Part shown: piece by piece, positions 1-6,857 of the stretch | Layout of the letters: the number at the start of each line of letters is the position of its first letter | Numbering within the stretch: position 1 is the first letter of the stretch | Source: Brevundimonas sp. | GTDB lineage: Bacteria; Pseudomonadota; Alphaproteobacteria; Caulobacterales; Caulobacteraceae | Length of the DNA stretch: 18,657 nt | Reading direction: 5' to 3' | Assembly: GCF_031082345.1 (NCBI RefSeq) | Contig: NZ_JAVHLH010000021.1 | Span: 1-18,657 of the forward strand | Translations under genes and position numbers: made by a program | The notes under the pieces: model-generated | What the model was told of the DNA's origin: nothing | Database searches by the model: none | What the model saw: the letters and a program-made list of their open reading frames with translations, nothing else

Positions 1-191
1 CCGCTTCGGCGGGATCCACGCCCGCCGCCGCCGCGCCGCCGCTGTCGGAGCGCGACCAGATGCTGGCGGCCCGGCTGGACCGGCTGAAGCAGGACCAGAG
101 CCTGCTGGCCCTGCTGCTGGGCCAGGACGGCGACGGCAAGGGCGGCGGTTTCGGCGGGGCTTTTGCGCCCGAAGGCAGTTCGAGCGTCTGA
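1..191 (+). CDS. 3' end of an unidentified protein gene
   Basis: An open frame enters from the left edge in the third frame and stops with TGA at 189-191, giving about 62 residues. The fragment is rich in Ala and Gly, with a short charged and Leu-rich stretch (SERDQMLAARLDRLK) that could be an amphipathic helix, followed by a Gly-rich tail. I do not recognise a family. The composition suits the flexible C-terminus of a larger protein. The gap of about 80 nt to the next gene, and a possible regulatory box in it, suggest that the two are not tightly coupled. A chance open frame is possible in DNA this GC-rich. Confidence 0.45.
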   Translation, partial: ASAGSTPAAAAPPLSERDQMLAARLDRLKQDQSLLALLLGQDGDGKGGGFGGAFAPEGSSSV

Positions 192-209
192 CCGCGAATC
201 CGGCGATGG

Positions 210-224
210 TAAACCGCCCGTTAG
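210..224. promoter_or_regulatory. Possible CtrA-like box upstream of the first DUF2336 gene
   Basis: TAAA (210-213), seven bases, then TTAG (221-224). This matches 6 of 8 bases of the CtrA consensus TTAA-N7-TTAA, and 8 of 10 of the extended TTAAC-N6-TTAAC form read on the minus strand. It lies about 50 nt before the ATG at 274, a plausible activator position. The match is imperfect, so the call is tentative. Confidence 0.3.
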
Positions 225-273
225 GGATGACCGGCCAATGCTGTCCGGCACCGCCTGACCCAGAGCGCCGAAC

Positions 274-1416
274 ATGACCGCCTACCGCGCCCGACTCACC
301 GAGACCGACATCCGCCGCCTGATCAAGGCGACGGACGACGATGAACGGGCCGCCGCCGCGCACAAGCTGTGCCGCAGCATGGAAAAGGCGGAGCTGACCG
401 GCGAGGAACGCGAGGCGGCGCAGAAAATCCTGCGCATGCTGGCCCACGACGCGGCGGAACTGGTGCGCCGGGCCATGGCCGTGACGCTGAGGTCGTCAGA
501 CCTGATTCCCCGGGACGTGGCGCGAGCGCTGGCGGCGGATGTCGACAGCGTCGCCCTGCCGCTGATCAGCTTCTCACCGGCCTTCACGGACGAGGACCTG
601 ATCGAGATCGTTCAGGCAGGCTCCGCCCTTCGCCAGGTCGCCGTCGCGGGTCGTCCGGTCGTCGGACGCGACGTGGCGACGGCCGTGGCCGATCTGGGTT
701 GCGAACAGGCGGTCCGGACGCTGGCGGCGAACGACAACGCCGACATCGCCGAGACGGCGTTGGGACGCTGCGTCGACCGCTTCGGAACCTCGCCCGAGAT
801 CGTCGCCGCCATCGCCTATCGCCAGGTCCTGCCGCTGTCGGTGACGGAGCGGTTGATCGAACTGGCCTCGGACGCTGTGCGCGAGCATCTGGTCACACGT
901 CACGCGGTGGCCCCCGAGACCGCCATTCGTCTGGCCGCCTTCGCGCGCGAGCGCGCCACGATCGACCTGGTCGACCAGGCGTCGAACCACGCCGATCTGG
1001 CCGCCTTTACGGCCGGTCTCAACGCCCGCCGGGCCCTGACCGGATCGCTGCTGTTGCGGGCCCTGGCGCGAGGCCAGATGTCCCTGTTCGAATACGGTCT
1101 GGCCGAACTGGCCGGCACGCCCCATCCCCGGGCCTGGCTGATGATCCACGACGCCGGCCCGCTGGGGCTCAAGGCCATCTACGACCGCGCCGGCCTGCCG
1201 CCGCGCCTGTTCCAGGCGTTCAGGGCCGGGGTGGACACCTGGCGGACGCTCCAGGCCGAGGGCGCGGACACCGCCGGAGACGATTTCCGTCAGCAGATGC
1301 TGCAGCGTTTCCTGACCCAGCGTCCCAATGCGCCGCGCGAGGACCTGGCCTATCTGATGGAGCGGCTGGATCAGGAGCCTGCGCCCGCCCGCGCGGCGAT
1401 CGGCGCGGCGGCCTGA
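274..1416 (+). CDS. DUF2336 domain protein (first paralogue)
   Basis: A 380-residue, Leu/Ala-rich, all-helical protein of the DUF2336 type, with no signal peptide or membrane segment. Residues 20-115 carry the family pattern: a helix with RAAAAHKL, then the IL-ML-HDAAELVRRAMAV and LPLIS-SPAFTDEDL blocks, which resemble HEAT-like repeats. Residues 258-325 (LLLRAL, then LFEYGLAELAG, then AIYDRAGLP) have the same layout as residues 271-335 of the paralogue at 2834-3940. The biochemical function of the family is unknown. HEAT-like folds usually bind other proteins, so a scaffold or adaptor role is an inference. The ATG at 274 gives a normal start, although its ribosome site is weak. The gene converges on a minus-strand nadK/Hpt group and shares a terminator with it. 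Confidence 0.85.
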   Translation: MTAYRARLTETDIRRLIKATDDDERAAAAHKLCRSMEKAELTGEEREAAQKILRMLAHDAAELVRRAMAVTLRSSDLIPRDVARALAADVDSVALPLISFSPAFTDEDLIEIVQAGSALRQVAVAGRPVVGRDVATAVADLGCEQAVRTLAANDNADIAETALGRCVDRFGTSPEIVAAIAYRQVLPLSVTERLIELASDAVREHLVTRHAVAPETAIRLAAFARERATIDLVDQASNHADLAAFTAGLNARRALTGSLLLRALARGQMSLFEYGLAELAGTPHPRAWLMIHDAGPLGLKAIYDRAGLPPRLFQAFRAGVDTWRTLQAEGADTAGDDFRQQMLQRFLTQRPNAPREDLAYLMERLDQEPAPARAAIGAAA

Positions 1417-1427
1417 GCCAATTGAAA

Positions 1428-1449
1428 ACGCCCGCCGTGGGGCGGGCGT
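1428..1449. terminator. Bidirectional intrinsic terminator between convergent genes
   Basis: A perfect 9-bp stem (ACGCCCGCC / GGCGGGCGT) encloses the 4-nt loop GTGG, in the 55-nt gap between two convergent stop codons. On the minus strand the stem is followed by TTTTCAATT, a reasonable U-tract, so it best terminates the DUF2336-nadK-Hpt group. On the plus strand the 3' flank has no T run, so termination there would be weaker. Confidence 0.8.
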
Positions 1450-1471
1450 CTCGGAAGCGCTTGCGGCGGGT

Positions 1472-1948
1472 TCAGCCGAGGTGGTCAGCCACCCCGGCTT
1501 CAAGGGATTCGGCCAGGGCCCGGCCGGTGGGATGGTCGTCGGTCTGGATATGGTCCCGAACGACGGCCTTGATGGCGTCGATGTGGGCGTCGATCAGCAC
1601 CCGGGGCGCGGCCATCCGCTTGCCGGGATCATCCATCATCTTGCACAGCGATCCGGCCAGACGGGTCACCAGCGGGTACTGGTAGGTCGAACCCAGCCCC
1701 TTCAGATCATGAGCGCGGAAATACAGCGCCTCGGCGGTCTGGGCATTGTAGCCCTGATCGCGGATCTCGGCCTGGGCCTTGTCGAGCTTGACGATCTCGT
1801 CCTGCAGCCACTCGCCGAATTGCGAGGACATCGCTTTCAGCGCTTCCTCGGCCTTGGCGATCGCGCTGGCGTCGATGCCTCCGAAGGCGCCGCCTACCTT
1901 GAGGCGCAGCGTGTTGGGCGGACGGATAACCTGGGCGGAATTGCTCAC
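1472..1948 (-). CDS. Hpt (histidine phosphotransfer) domain protein
   Basis: A 158-residue, mostly helical protein. Residues 78-92 (FRAHDLKGLGSTYQY) hold the Hpt motif, and His80 is the expected phospho-acceptor. There is no kinase, receiver or DNA-binding domain, so this is a stand-alone phosphorelay intermediate that would pass phosphate between a hybrid kinase and a response regulator. Neither partner lies in the window. The GTG at 1948 is chosen because GAGGAG (1955-1960) lies six bases before it. The frame stays open to 1993, but the extra 15 residues have no comparable ribosome site. It is the last gene of a probable minus-strand group after nadK (65-nt gap) and is followed by the terminator at 1428-1449. 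The Hpt fold is well supported; the pathway is unknown. Confidence 0.85.
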   Translation of the reverse strand: MSNSAQVIRPPNTLRLKVGGAFGGIDASAIAKAEEALKAMSSQFGEWLQDEIVKLDKAQAEIRDQGYNAQTAEALYFRAHDLKGLGSTYQYPLVTRLAGSLCKMMDDPGKRMAAPRVLIDAHIDAIKAVVRDHIQTDDHPTGRALAESLEAGVADHLG

Positions 1949-1954
1949 GGCGAG

Positions 1955-1960
1955 CTCCTC
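1955..1960 (-). promoter_or_regulatory. Ribosome binding site that fixes the GTG start of the Hpt gene
   Basis: GAGGAG on the minus strand, six bases before the GTG at 1948. It decides the start in favour of the GTG over the upstream in-frame ATG codons. Confidence 0.75.
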
Positions 1961-2013
1961 AAGACGAACCTCTCGCATGGTGGCAGGGCACACTTAAGAA
2001 CCGGTGCACGCCG

Positions 2014-2787
2014 TCAGGAGGCGAATTGTTCGGCCAGAACGCGCTCCTCGAACGAGCGGCCCGCATCGAACAGCATGGTCAGGGCGATGTCGCGGCGCTC
2101 CCGCACCTCGACCCGGGTCACACGCCGCACCTCGAAGCTGTCGGCGGTGGCGCTGACCGGCCGCTTGTCGGGCTCCAGGACCTCGAAACAGACCCTGGCC
2201 GTATGCGGCAGCAGGGCGCCGCGCCAGCGCCGGGGCCGAAAGGCGCTGATCGGCGTCAGGGCCAGCACCTGCGCGCCCAAGGGAATGATCGGCCCGTGCG
2301 CCGACAGGTTATAGGCGGTCGAGCCCGCGGCGGTGGAGACGAGACAGCCGTCGCAGGACAGTTCCTCCAGCCGCACCCGGTCGTCGACGGTGATGCGCAG
2401 CTTGGCGCTCTGTCGGGTCTGACGCAGCAACGACACCTCATTGATGGCCAGGCCGCTGTGGAGCTTGTCGCCTTCCGTCCAGGCGTCCATCTGCAACGGG
2501 TGGATGACCGCCCGTCCCGCCGTGGCCAGCCGCTCCGGCAGGCCCTCTTCCCTGTAGTCGTTCATCAGGAAGCCGACCGAGCCGCGGTTCATGCCGAAAA
2601 CCGGGGTGCGCCGCTGCAGGTTGGCGTGCAGCGTCTCCAGCATGAAACCGTCCCCGCCCAGCGCCACGATGACGTCGGCCGAGGCGGTGTCGGCGGACCC
2701 GTACAGCGCCACCAGCCGGTCGCGGGCGGCCGCGGCTTCGGGACGATCCGAGGCGGAGAAGGCGATGCGGAGATCTGGCTGGGTCAC
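2014..2787 (-). CDS. nadK: NAD kinase
   Basis: ATP-dependent NAD kinase, which phosphorylates NAD+ to NADP+ in the cytoplasm and is the only known route to NADP. Counted from the GTG at 2787 the protein has 257 residues, the usual compact alphaproteobacterial size. Residues 41-50 ([10 protein letters not shown]) carry the GGDG nucleotide-binding motif. Residues 66-76 ([11 protein letters not shown]), the NE pair at 116-117 and the segment [16 protein letters not shown] (151-166) are the other conserved blocks. A TTG at 2799 in the same frame could add four residues; neither start has a clear ribosome site, and GTG was chosen for its closer fit to family length. The gene lies 46 nt after the DUF2336 gene and 65 nt before the Hpt gene, all on one strand, so co-transcription is likely. 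Confidence 0.93.
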   Translation of the reverse strand: MTQPDLRIAFSASDRPEAAAARDRLVALYGSADTASADVIVALGGDGFMLETLHANLQRRTPVFGMNRGSVGFLMNDYREEGLPERLATAGRAVIHPLQMDAWTEGDKLHSGLAINEVSLLRQTRQSAKLRITVDDRVRLEELSCDGCLVSTAAGSTAYNLSAHGPIIPLGAQVLALTPISAFRPRRWRGALLPHTARVCFEVLEPDKRPVSATADSFEVRRVTRVEVRERRDIALTMLFDAGRSFEERVLAEQFAS

Positions 2788-2833
2788 GCGTCTACGCAAG
2801 CCGAGCCCGTGGGTGAAGTCAAACGCGCTGTGT

Positions 2834-3940
2834 TCAGCCCTTCACCAGCGCCCGGAACGATCGGGCCGCCGAAGCGGGTGAAATGGCGCCCCGCGTCCAG
2901 ACGGGCGCGCCCGCGTCGCCGGGCAATCCGTCGTTGAGCAGGCGGATCTCGGTCAGCAGGGCCGGATAGACCGCGCGATCCACGCCGGCCGCGGCGCAGG
3001 CGTAGAACAGCGCCTCCGGGCTGCGGGCCTCCAGCGCCTCGCGCACCTGGGCGACAGAGAAACCGCCCAGGGTGGCCAGAGCGTGGATGAACAGTCCCAG
3101 ACGACGCTCGCGGATCGCGCGAACGAGGTAGCCGGCGCGCAGCTGGCCGGCGCTCTGAAGCTTGGCGACGAGGCGACGCTCCATCTCGTCCCGGTCCGGA
3201 TCGTTGGCCGGCACAGGCTGCATGGTCCCCGACCGGGCGTCGTAGACCGACTGCTCGATCAGCGGCGCCAATTTCGCCTCATCGACCTGGAAGCGGGCGC
3301 AGATGGACTGTCGCAACGCCGCGCCGACCCATTGGTACATCTGCTCGGCCAGTTGTTCGGTCAGTCGCGGATGGCGCGTCAGCGGCCCCCGGAGCGCCGC
3401 GACCCGACGCGACTGCTCGACCAGCCGACGGAGACCGTCGAGGCTGAGTTCGGCCGTCCGATTGAAGGCGAGGGCGGTCAGGGTCGCGGGCTCGCCGCGA
3501 TCGATGATGGCGTCGGCGACCCGGCCGCCGAGGTGAGGCCTGCGGGCGATCTCGATCTGGTGCTCCAGCGTCGCCTCGACCAGGACGCGCAGCAGATCGT
3601 CATCCTGCAGCAGCGGACTGGCGGCCAGCACGGGGCGCGCGATCTCGATCTCGTCGAGGGCGAGGACATTGATCAGGGCGGGCGGGGCCCAATCGGCATG
3701 GGCGAGGCGCTGTGACAGGACCTTGCGGACCTCGCGCTCCGCCTGTCGGGCCAGGGTCAGGAAGATTTCGCTCAGGACCGGCGACAGTTCGCCGGACGGC
3801 GGCCGGGCGTCGCACAGGGCGACGACGCCCAGCAGCAGGCGCTCACGGGCGTCGGGGTTGGGATTGCGCGCGAGAGCCAGCAGGTCCGGATAGGCCGGGG
3901 GCGAGGCGAGGGGCGGGGAGCGTAGCTGAGCGACGGTCAA
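2834..3940 (-). CDS. DUF2336 domain protein (second paralogue)
   Basis: A 368-residue, helical, soluble protein of the DUF2336 family. Residues 17-125 show the repeat pattern ([56 protein letters not shown]). Residues 271-335 ([21 protein letters not shown], then [11 protein letters not shown]) parallel residues 258-325 of the paralogue at 274-1416. The two are divergent paralogues, not recent duplicates. The start is a TTG at 3940, supported by GGAG (3947-3950) six bases before it. The function is unknown. It probably heads a minus-strand unit with nadK and the Hpt gene. A row of CtrA-like half-sites lies about 55-80 nt upstream, which suggests cell-cycle control if the organism has CtrA. 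Confidence 0.83.
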   Translation of the reverse strand: MTVAQLRSPPLASPPAYPDLLALARNPNPDARERLLLGVVALCDARPPSGELSPVLSEIFLTLARQAEREVRKVLSQRLAHADWAPPALINVLALDEIEIARPVLAASPLLQDDDLLRVLVEATLEHQIEIARRPHLGGRVADAIIDRGEPATLTALAFNRTAELSLDGLRRLVEQSRRVAALRGPLTRHPRLTEQLAEQMYQWVGAALRQSICARFQVDEAKLAPLIEQSVYDARSGTMQPVPANDPDRDEMERRLVAKLQSAGQLRAGYLVRAIRERRLGLFIHALATLGGFSVAQVREALEARSPEALFYACAAAGVDRAVYPALLTEIRLLNDGLPGDAGAPVWTRGAISPASAARSFRALVKG

Positions 3941-3946
3941 GGGAAA

Positions 3947-3950
3947 CTCC
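3947..3950 (-). promoter_or_regulatory. Ribosome binding site supporting a TTG start
   Basis: GGAG on the minus strand, six bases before TTG at 3940. It supports this rare start codon for the second DUF2336 gene. Confidence 0.6.
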
Positions 3951-3978
3951 GGCGCGCCGACGATTCGGCTCTCGAAAG

Positions 3979-3998
3979 CTTAGCGGCAGGCCGCTAAG
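3979..3998. repeat. Perfect 8-bp inverted repeat in a divergent intergenic region
   Basis: CTTAGCGG (3979-3986) and CCGCTAAG (3991-3998) flank the 4-nt spacer CAGG. The dyad lies between the divergent DUF2336 and aldolase genes, and its right arm contains the first CtrA-like half-site. It could be an operator or a hairpin in the DUF2336 leader. No T run follows on either strand, so it is not a typical terminator. Confidence 0.45.
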
Positions 3999-4019
3999 GC
4001 AGGGTTAACGGAAGCTGAA
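3994..4019. promoter_or_regulatory. Three CtrA-like half-sites at 11-bp spacing
   Basis: CTAA (3994-3997), N7, TTAA (4005-4008), N7, TGAA (4016-4019). Each neighbouring pair matches the CtrA consensus TTAA-N7-TTAA at 7 of 8 bases, and the central GTTAAC is shared. The row lies about 55-80 nt upstream of the TTG of the minus-strand DUF2336 gene, and about 65 nt upstream of the ATG of the plus-strand aldolase gene, so it could act on either. The spacing of half-sites on one face of the helix favours a real site. Confidence 0.5.
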
Positions 4020-4083
4020 TCTTGACGTCGGGGCCGCCCGGCGCGAGCGTGCGCCGCCGTACGCAACCTTGAGGACCCGGACC

Positions 4084-4848
4084 ATGGCCGACGGAACGAC
4101 CCCCTCGCTGAAATCCCGCGTCTCCGAGGCGGAGTGGAACGCCCGCGTCGAGCTGGCCGCGCTCTATCGTCTCGTGGCCCTGCACGGCTGGGACGACATG
4201 ATCTTCACCCACATCTCGGCGCGCGTGCCGGGGCCGGAGAAGCATTTCCTGATCAATCCCTACGGCTGGTATTTCGAGGAGATGACGGCCTCGTGCCTGG
4301 TCAAGGTCGATCTGGACGGAAACATCGTCCAGGACACGACCAGCTTCATCAATCCGGCCGGCTTCACCATCCATTCCGCCATCCATGCGGCGCGGGACGA
4401 CGCCCATTTCGTCATCCATCTGCACACGGTCGCCGGCGTCGGCGTCGCGGCCCAGCAGGAGGGCCTGCTTCCGCTGGGCCAGAACGCCTGCCTGCTGCAG
4501 CATCAGGTCGCCTATCATGGCTATGAGGGGCTGGCGCTGAACCATGACGAGCGCGAGCGGCTGGTCGCGGACCTCGGGGACAAGCCGCTGATGCTGTTGC
4601 GGAACCACGGCACGCTCGCGGTGGGCCAGACGGCGGCGCAGGCGTGGATCGGCATGTTCTTCCTCGAGCGGGCCTGCGCCCAGCAGGTGGCGGCGCTGTC
4701 CGTCGGACGAGAGCATGTGCTGATGGCGCCCGAGGCGGCGCAGGCCGAGACCCGGGAGCAGGGCAAGGGCATCGGCTTCGTTTCGGCCCTGGCCTGGCCG
4801 GGGGCGTTGCGAATGCTCGATCGAAAGTCCCCGGGTTACGACGTGTGA
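4084..4848 (+). CDS. Class II aldolase/adducin family protein
   Basis: A 254-residue cytoplasmic protein of the class II (zinc) aldolase/adducin fold. The metal-ligand histidines are visible: His112 and His114 in VIHLHT, and His175 in LLRNHGTLAVG. In L-fuculose-phosphate aldolases the catalytic acid is a Glu four residues before the His of the preceding helix. Here that position (by eye, in NPAGFTIHSAIH) is Gly93, so typical aldolase chemistry is doubtful and the substrate is unknown. The ATG at 4084 follows GAGG (4071-4074); the upstream TTG at 4069 overlaps this site and is rejected. The stop overlaps the GTG of the next gene, so the exported protein that follows is probably made from the same message. 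The family call is firm; the activity is not. Confidence 0.88.
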   Translation: MADGTTPSLKSRVSEAEWNARVELAALYRLVALHGWDDMIFTHISARVPGPEKHFLINPYGWYFEEMTASCLVKVDLDGNIVQDTTSFINPAGFTIHSAIHAARDDAHFVIHLHTVAGVGVAAQQEGLLPLGQNACLLQHQVAYHGYEGLALNHDERERLVADLGDKPLMLLRNHGTLAVGQTAAQAWIGMFFLERACAQQVAALSVGREHVLMAPEAAQAETREQGKGIGFVSALAWPGALRMLDRKSPGYDV

Positions 4849-5621
4849 ACCGCGCCGGGGGGCTGCTGATCGGACTGACGGTCGCGGCCCTCGCCACGCC
4901 CGCCGCCGCCGGCGCGTGGAACCAGCCCAAGGGCAAGGCCCAGGTCATCTTCAAGTTCGAGCACATGACCGCCGACCGGGGCTTCGACCCCGACGGCGTG
5001 CTGGCCGACCTCCCGGCCGGACGGCGCGACACCACGATCGGCGCGTTCATGGAATATGGCCTCACCGACAGGTTGACGGTCCAGCTCAAGGGCGACTGGC
5101 AATCCGGTGAAGACGCCTTCGTCGACTTCGAGGGGCGGGGACCGATCGAGCTGGGGATCAGCTGGCAGGCCTGGCGCGACGAGAGCGCGGCGTTCAGCCT
5201 CTACGCCGGCTATGCGACGGGCGGGGAAGGGCGCAATGCGGGCTATGCGGCGCCGGGGCAGGGCGATCAGGACTGGGAGGTCCGCGCCTCCCTCGGGCGC
5301 TCTTTCCAGACGGGCTGGGGACCCGTTCCGCCACGGACCTTCGTCGAGCTTCAGCTGGCGCGCCGCATGCGCGAGGGACTGCCGGACGAAACCCGGATCG
5401 ATGCGACCGCCGGCGTGCATCTGGGCGAAGACTGGATGGTGCTGACCCAGGCCTTCGGCGGGCGCACGGAAGACGGCGTGGCGCGCTGGCTGTCGGTGGA
5501 AACCTCGGTGGTTCGGGACTTCGGCGACTGGAGCGTCCAGGCCGGCTGGCGGCAAACGGTCGCGGGGCGGGAAACGCCTGAGGCGAGCGGACCGGTGATA
5601 GGCATCTGGCGCCGGTTCTGA
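4845..5621 (+). CDS. Exported, probable outer-membrane beta-barrel protein
   Basis: A 258-residue protein starting at GTG 4845, which overlaps the aldolase stop as GTGA. The open frame reaches back to 4644, but that part lies inside the aldolase gene. Residues 1-22 form a signal peptide (hydrophobic LLIGLTVAALA, likely cut after AAA at 20-22). The mature part alternates polar and hydrophobic residues and is rich in Gly and aromatics, with strand-like segments (TTIGAFMEYGLTDRLTVQLKG, then AFSLYAGYATG, then WSVQAGWRQ). It ends in the aromatic IWRRF, as many outer-membrane barrels do. No specific porin or transporter family was recognised. Overlap with an aldolase-like enzyme gene hints at a shared pathway, but there is no direct evidence of function. 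Confidence 0.72.
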   Translation: MNRAGGLLIGLTVAALATPAAAGAWNQPKGKAQVIFKFEHMTADRGFDPDGVLADLPAGRRDTTIGAFMEYGLTDRLTVQLKGDWQSGEDAFVDFEGRGPIELGISWQAWRDESAAFSLYAGYATGGEGRNAGYAAPGQGDQDWEVRASLGRSFQTGWGPVPPRTFVELQLARRMREGLPDETRIDATAGVHLGEDWMVLTQAFGGRTEDGVARWLSVETSVVRDFGDWSVQAGWRQTVAGRETPEASGPVIGIWRRF

Positions 5622-5684
5622 TGCGTAGAACCGCTGTCTTGGCGCCGACGGAATCTGAAACACCGCACGTTGCAGAGACATTAG

Positions 5685-5712
5685 TTGCGTCGACGGCGGG
5701 AGCCGCTAAGTC
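5685..5712 (+). promoter_or_regulatory. Sigma-73-like promoter of the RND efflux operon
   Basis: TTGCGTC (5685-5691), 13-nt spacer, GCTAAGTC (5705-5712). This matches 5 of 7 and 7 of 8 positions of the Caulobacter housekeeping consensus TTGACGS-N10-14-GCTANAWC. Transcription would start near 5719, about 23 nt before the GTG at 5742. Confidence 0.5.
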
Positions 5713-5741
5713 GGCTCGTCCCCACCCGGAGCCTGCCCCGC

Positions 5742-6857
5742 GTGATCAAGCGCCACTTCTTTCTCGCCGCCGCCGCCGTCCTCCTCGCCCTGATGGTCGT
5801 GGCCGTGATCCTTCGCCTCGCCTTCGCCGGGGAGGAGAAGGGCGGCGGGCCGGGCGGGCGCGGCGGCCCCGGGGCGGGCCGGGGCCAGGCGGTGTCGCAG
5901 GCGGTCGTCACGCCCCGTGAGTTCTCTGACGAGATCCGGGTTCTGGGCGTCGCGCGCGGCCGGCGTTCCGTCAACATCACCTCGTCGACCAGCGAGCTGA
6001 TCACCCGCGTCCTGTTCACCGACGGCCAACGCGTCGCCGCGGGCGCGCCCCTTGTCGAACTGCAGGCGCGCGAAGAGGACGCCGACATCATCGAGGCGCG
6101 CTCGCGCGTGGGGCAGGCCCAGCGCGAGTACGATCGTTACCGCGAACTGGCTGAGCGCGGGGTGGCCCCGAGGGTCACGGCCGAGAACGCCGAGTCCGCG
6201 CTCGAAGCCGCGCGGGCGGGATTGTCCGCGGCCCAGGCGCGGCGCGGCGACCGTCTGATCCGCGCGCCCTTCGCCGGGGTGCTGGGACTGACCAGCGTCA
6301 CCCCGGGCACCCTGATAAGCCCGGGCGCGGTGATCACCACCCTGGACGACATCAGCGTGATCCGCGTCGATTTCCCGCTGCCCGAGCGCTATCTGTCGGT
6401 GCTGCGGGCCGGCGTGCCGATCGTCGCCACGGCGGACGCCTTCGGCGAACAGACCTTCGCGGGCCGCATAGCCCTGATCGACACCCGCGTCAGCGAGCAG
6501 ACCCGGTCGGCCACCGCGCGGGCGGAGATTCCCAACCCGGGCGGACGCATTCGCCCCGGCATGTCGATGCGGGTAGTGGTGAGGCAGGGCGTGCGCCAGG
6601 GCCTGGCCGTCCCGGAGGCGGCGGTCCAGTATGAGGGCGACAACGCCTTTGTGTTCCGCATCGCGCCCGGCGAACGGGGCCTGACCGCCCAGCGCATCAA
6701 TGTCGGTGCGGGCTCGGTGGAGAACGGCTTCGTCGAGATGCTGTCGGGGCTGAACGTGGGCGACCGGGTCGTCGCCTCGGGCCTGAACCGCATCCAGCCG
6801 GGATCGCCGGTGACCGTGGCCGGCGCGCCGGCGCGTCGGCCGGGCGCCGCCCGATGA
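5742..6857 (+). CDS. RND efflux periplasmic adaptor (membrane fusion protein)
   Basis: A 371-residue adaptor subunit of a resistance-nodulation-division pump, bridging the inner-membrane pump and an outer-membrane channel. Residues 8-30 are a single hydrophobic segment that anchors or exports the protein. A strongly Gly-rich linker follows (about 32-50). Then come the lipoyl-like half-motif (LITRVLFTDGQRVAAGAPLVEL), a helical hairpin (EEDADIIEARSRVGQAQREYDRYREL to ARAGLSAAQARR), the second lipoyl half (IRAPFAGVLGL) and the beta-barrel (PGMSMRVVV, LAVPEAAVQ). GTG at 5742 is preferred because GGAG lies about ten bases upstream and the putative promoter overlaps the longer alternative from 5685. 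The stop overlaps the pump gene's start as ATGA. The substrate cannot be read from sequence. Confidence 0.9.
   Translation: MIKRHFFLAAAAVLLALMVVAVILRLAFAGEEKGGGPGGRGGPGAGRGQAVSQAVVTPREFSDEIRVLGVARGRRSVNITSSTSELITRVLFTDGQRVAAGAPLVELQAREEDADIIEARSRVGQAQREYDRYRELAERGVAPRVTAENAESALEAARAGLSAAQARRGDRLIRAPFAGVLGLTSVTPGTLISPGAVITTLDDISVIRVDFPLPERYLSVLRAGVPIVATADAFGEQTFAGRIALIDTRVSEQTRSATARAEIPNPGGRIRPGMSMRVVVRQGVRQGLAVPEAAVQYEGDNAFVFRIAPGERGLTAQRINVGAGSVENGFVEMLSGLNVGDRVVASGLNRIQPGSPVTVAGAPARRPGAAR

Noticed and set aside
4644..4844. N-terminal extension of the exported protein from 4644
   Set aside because: This part lies within the aldolase gene in another frame and would bury the signal peptide that starts at the GTG at 4845.
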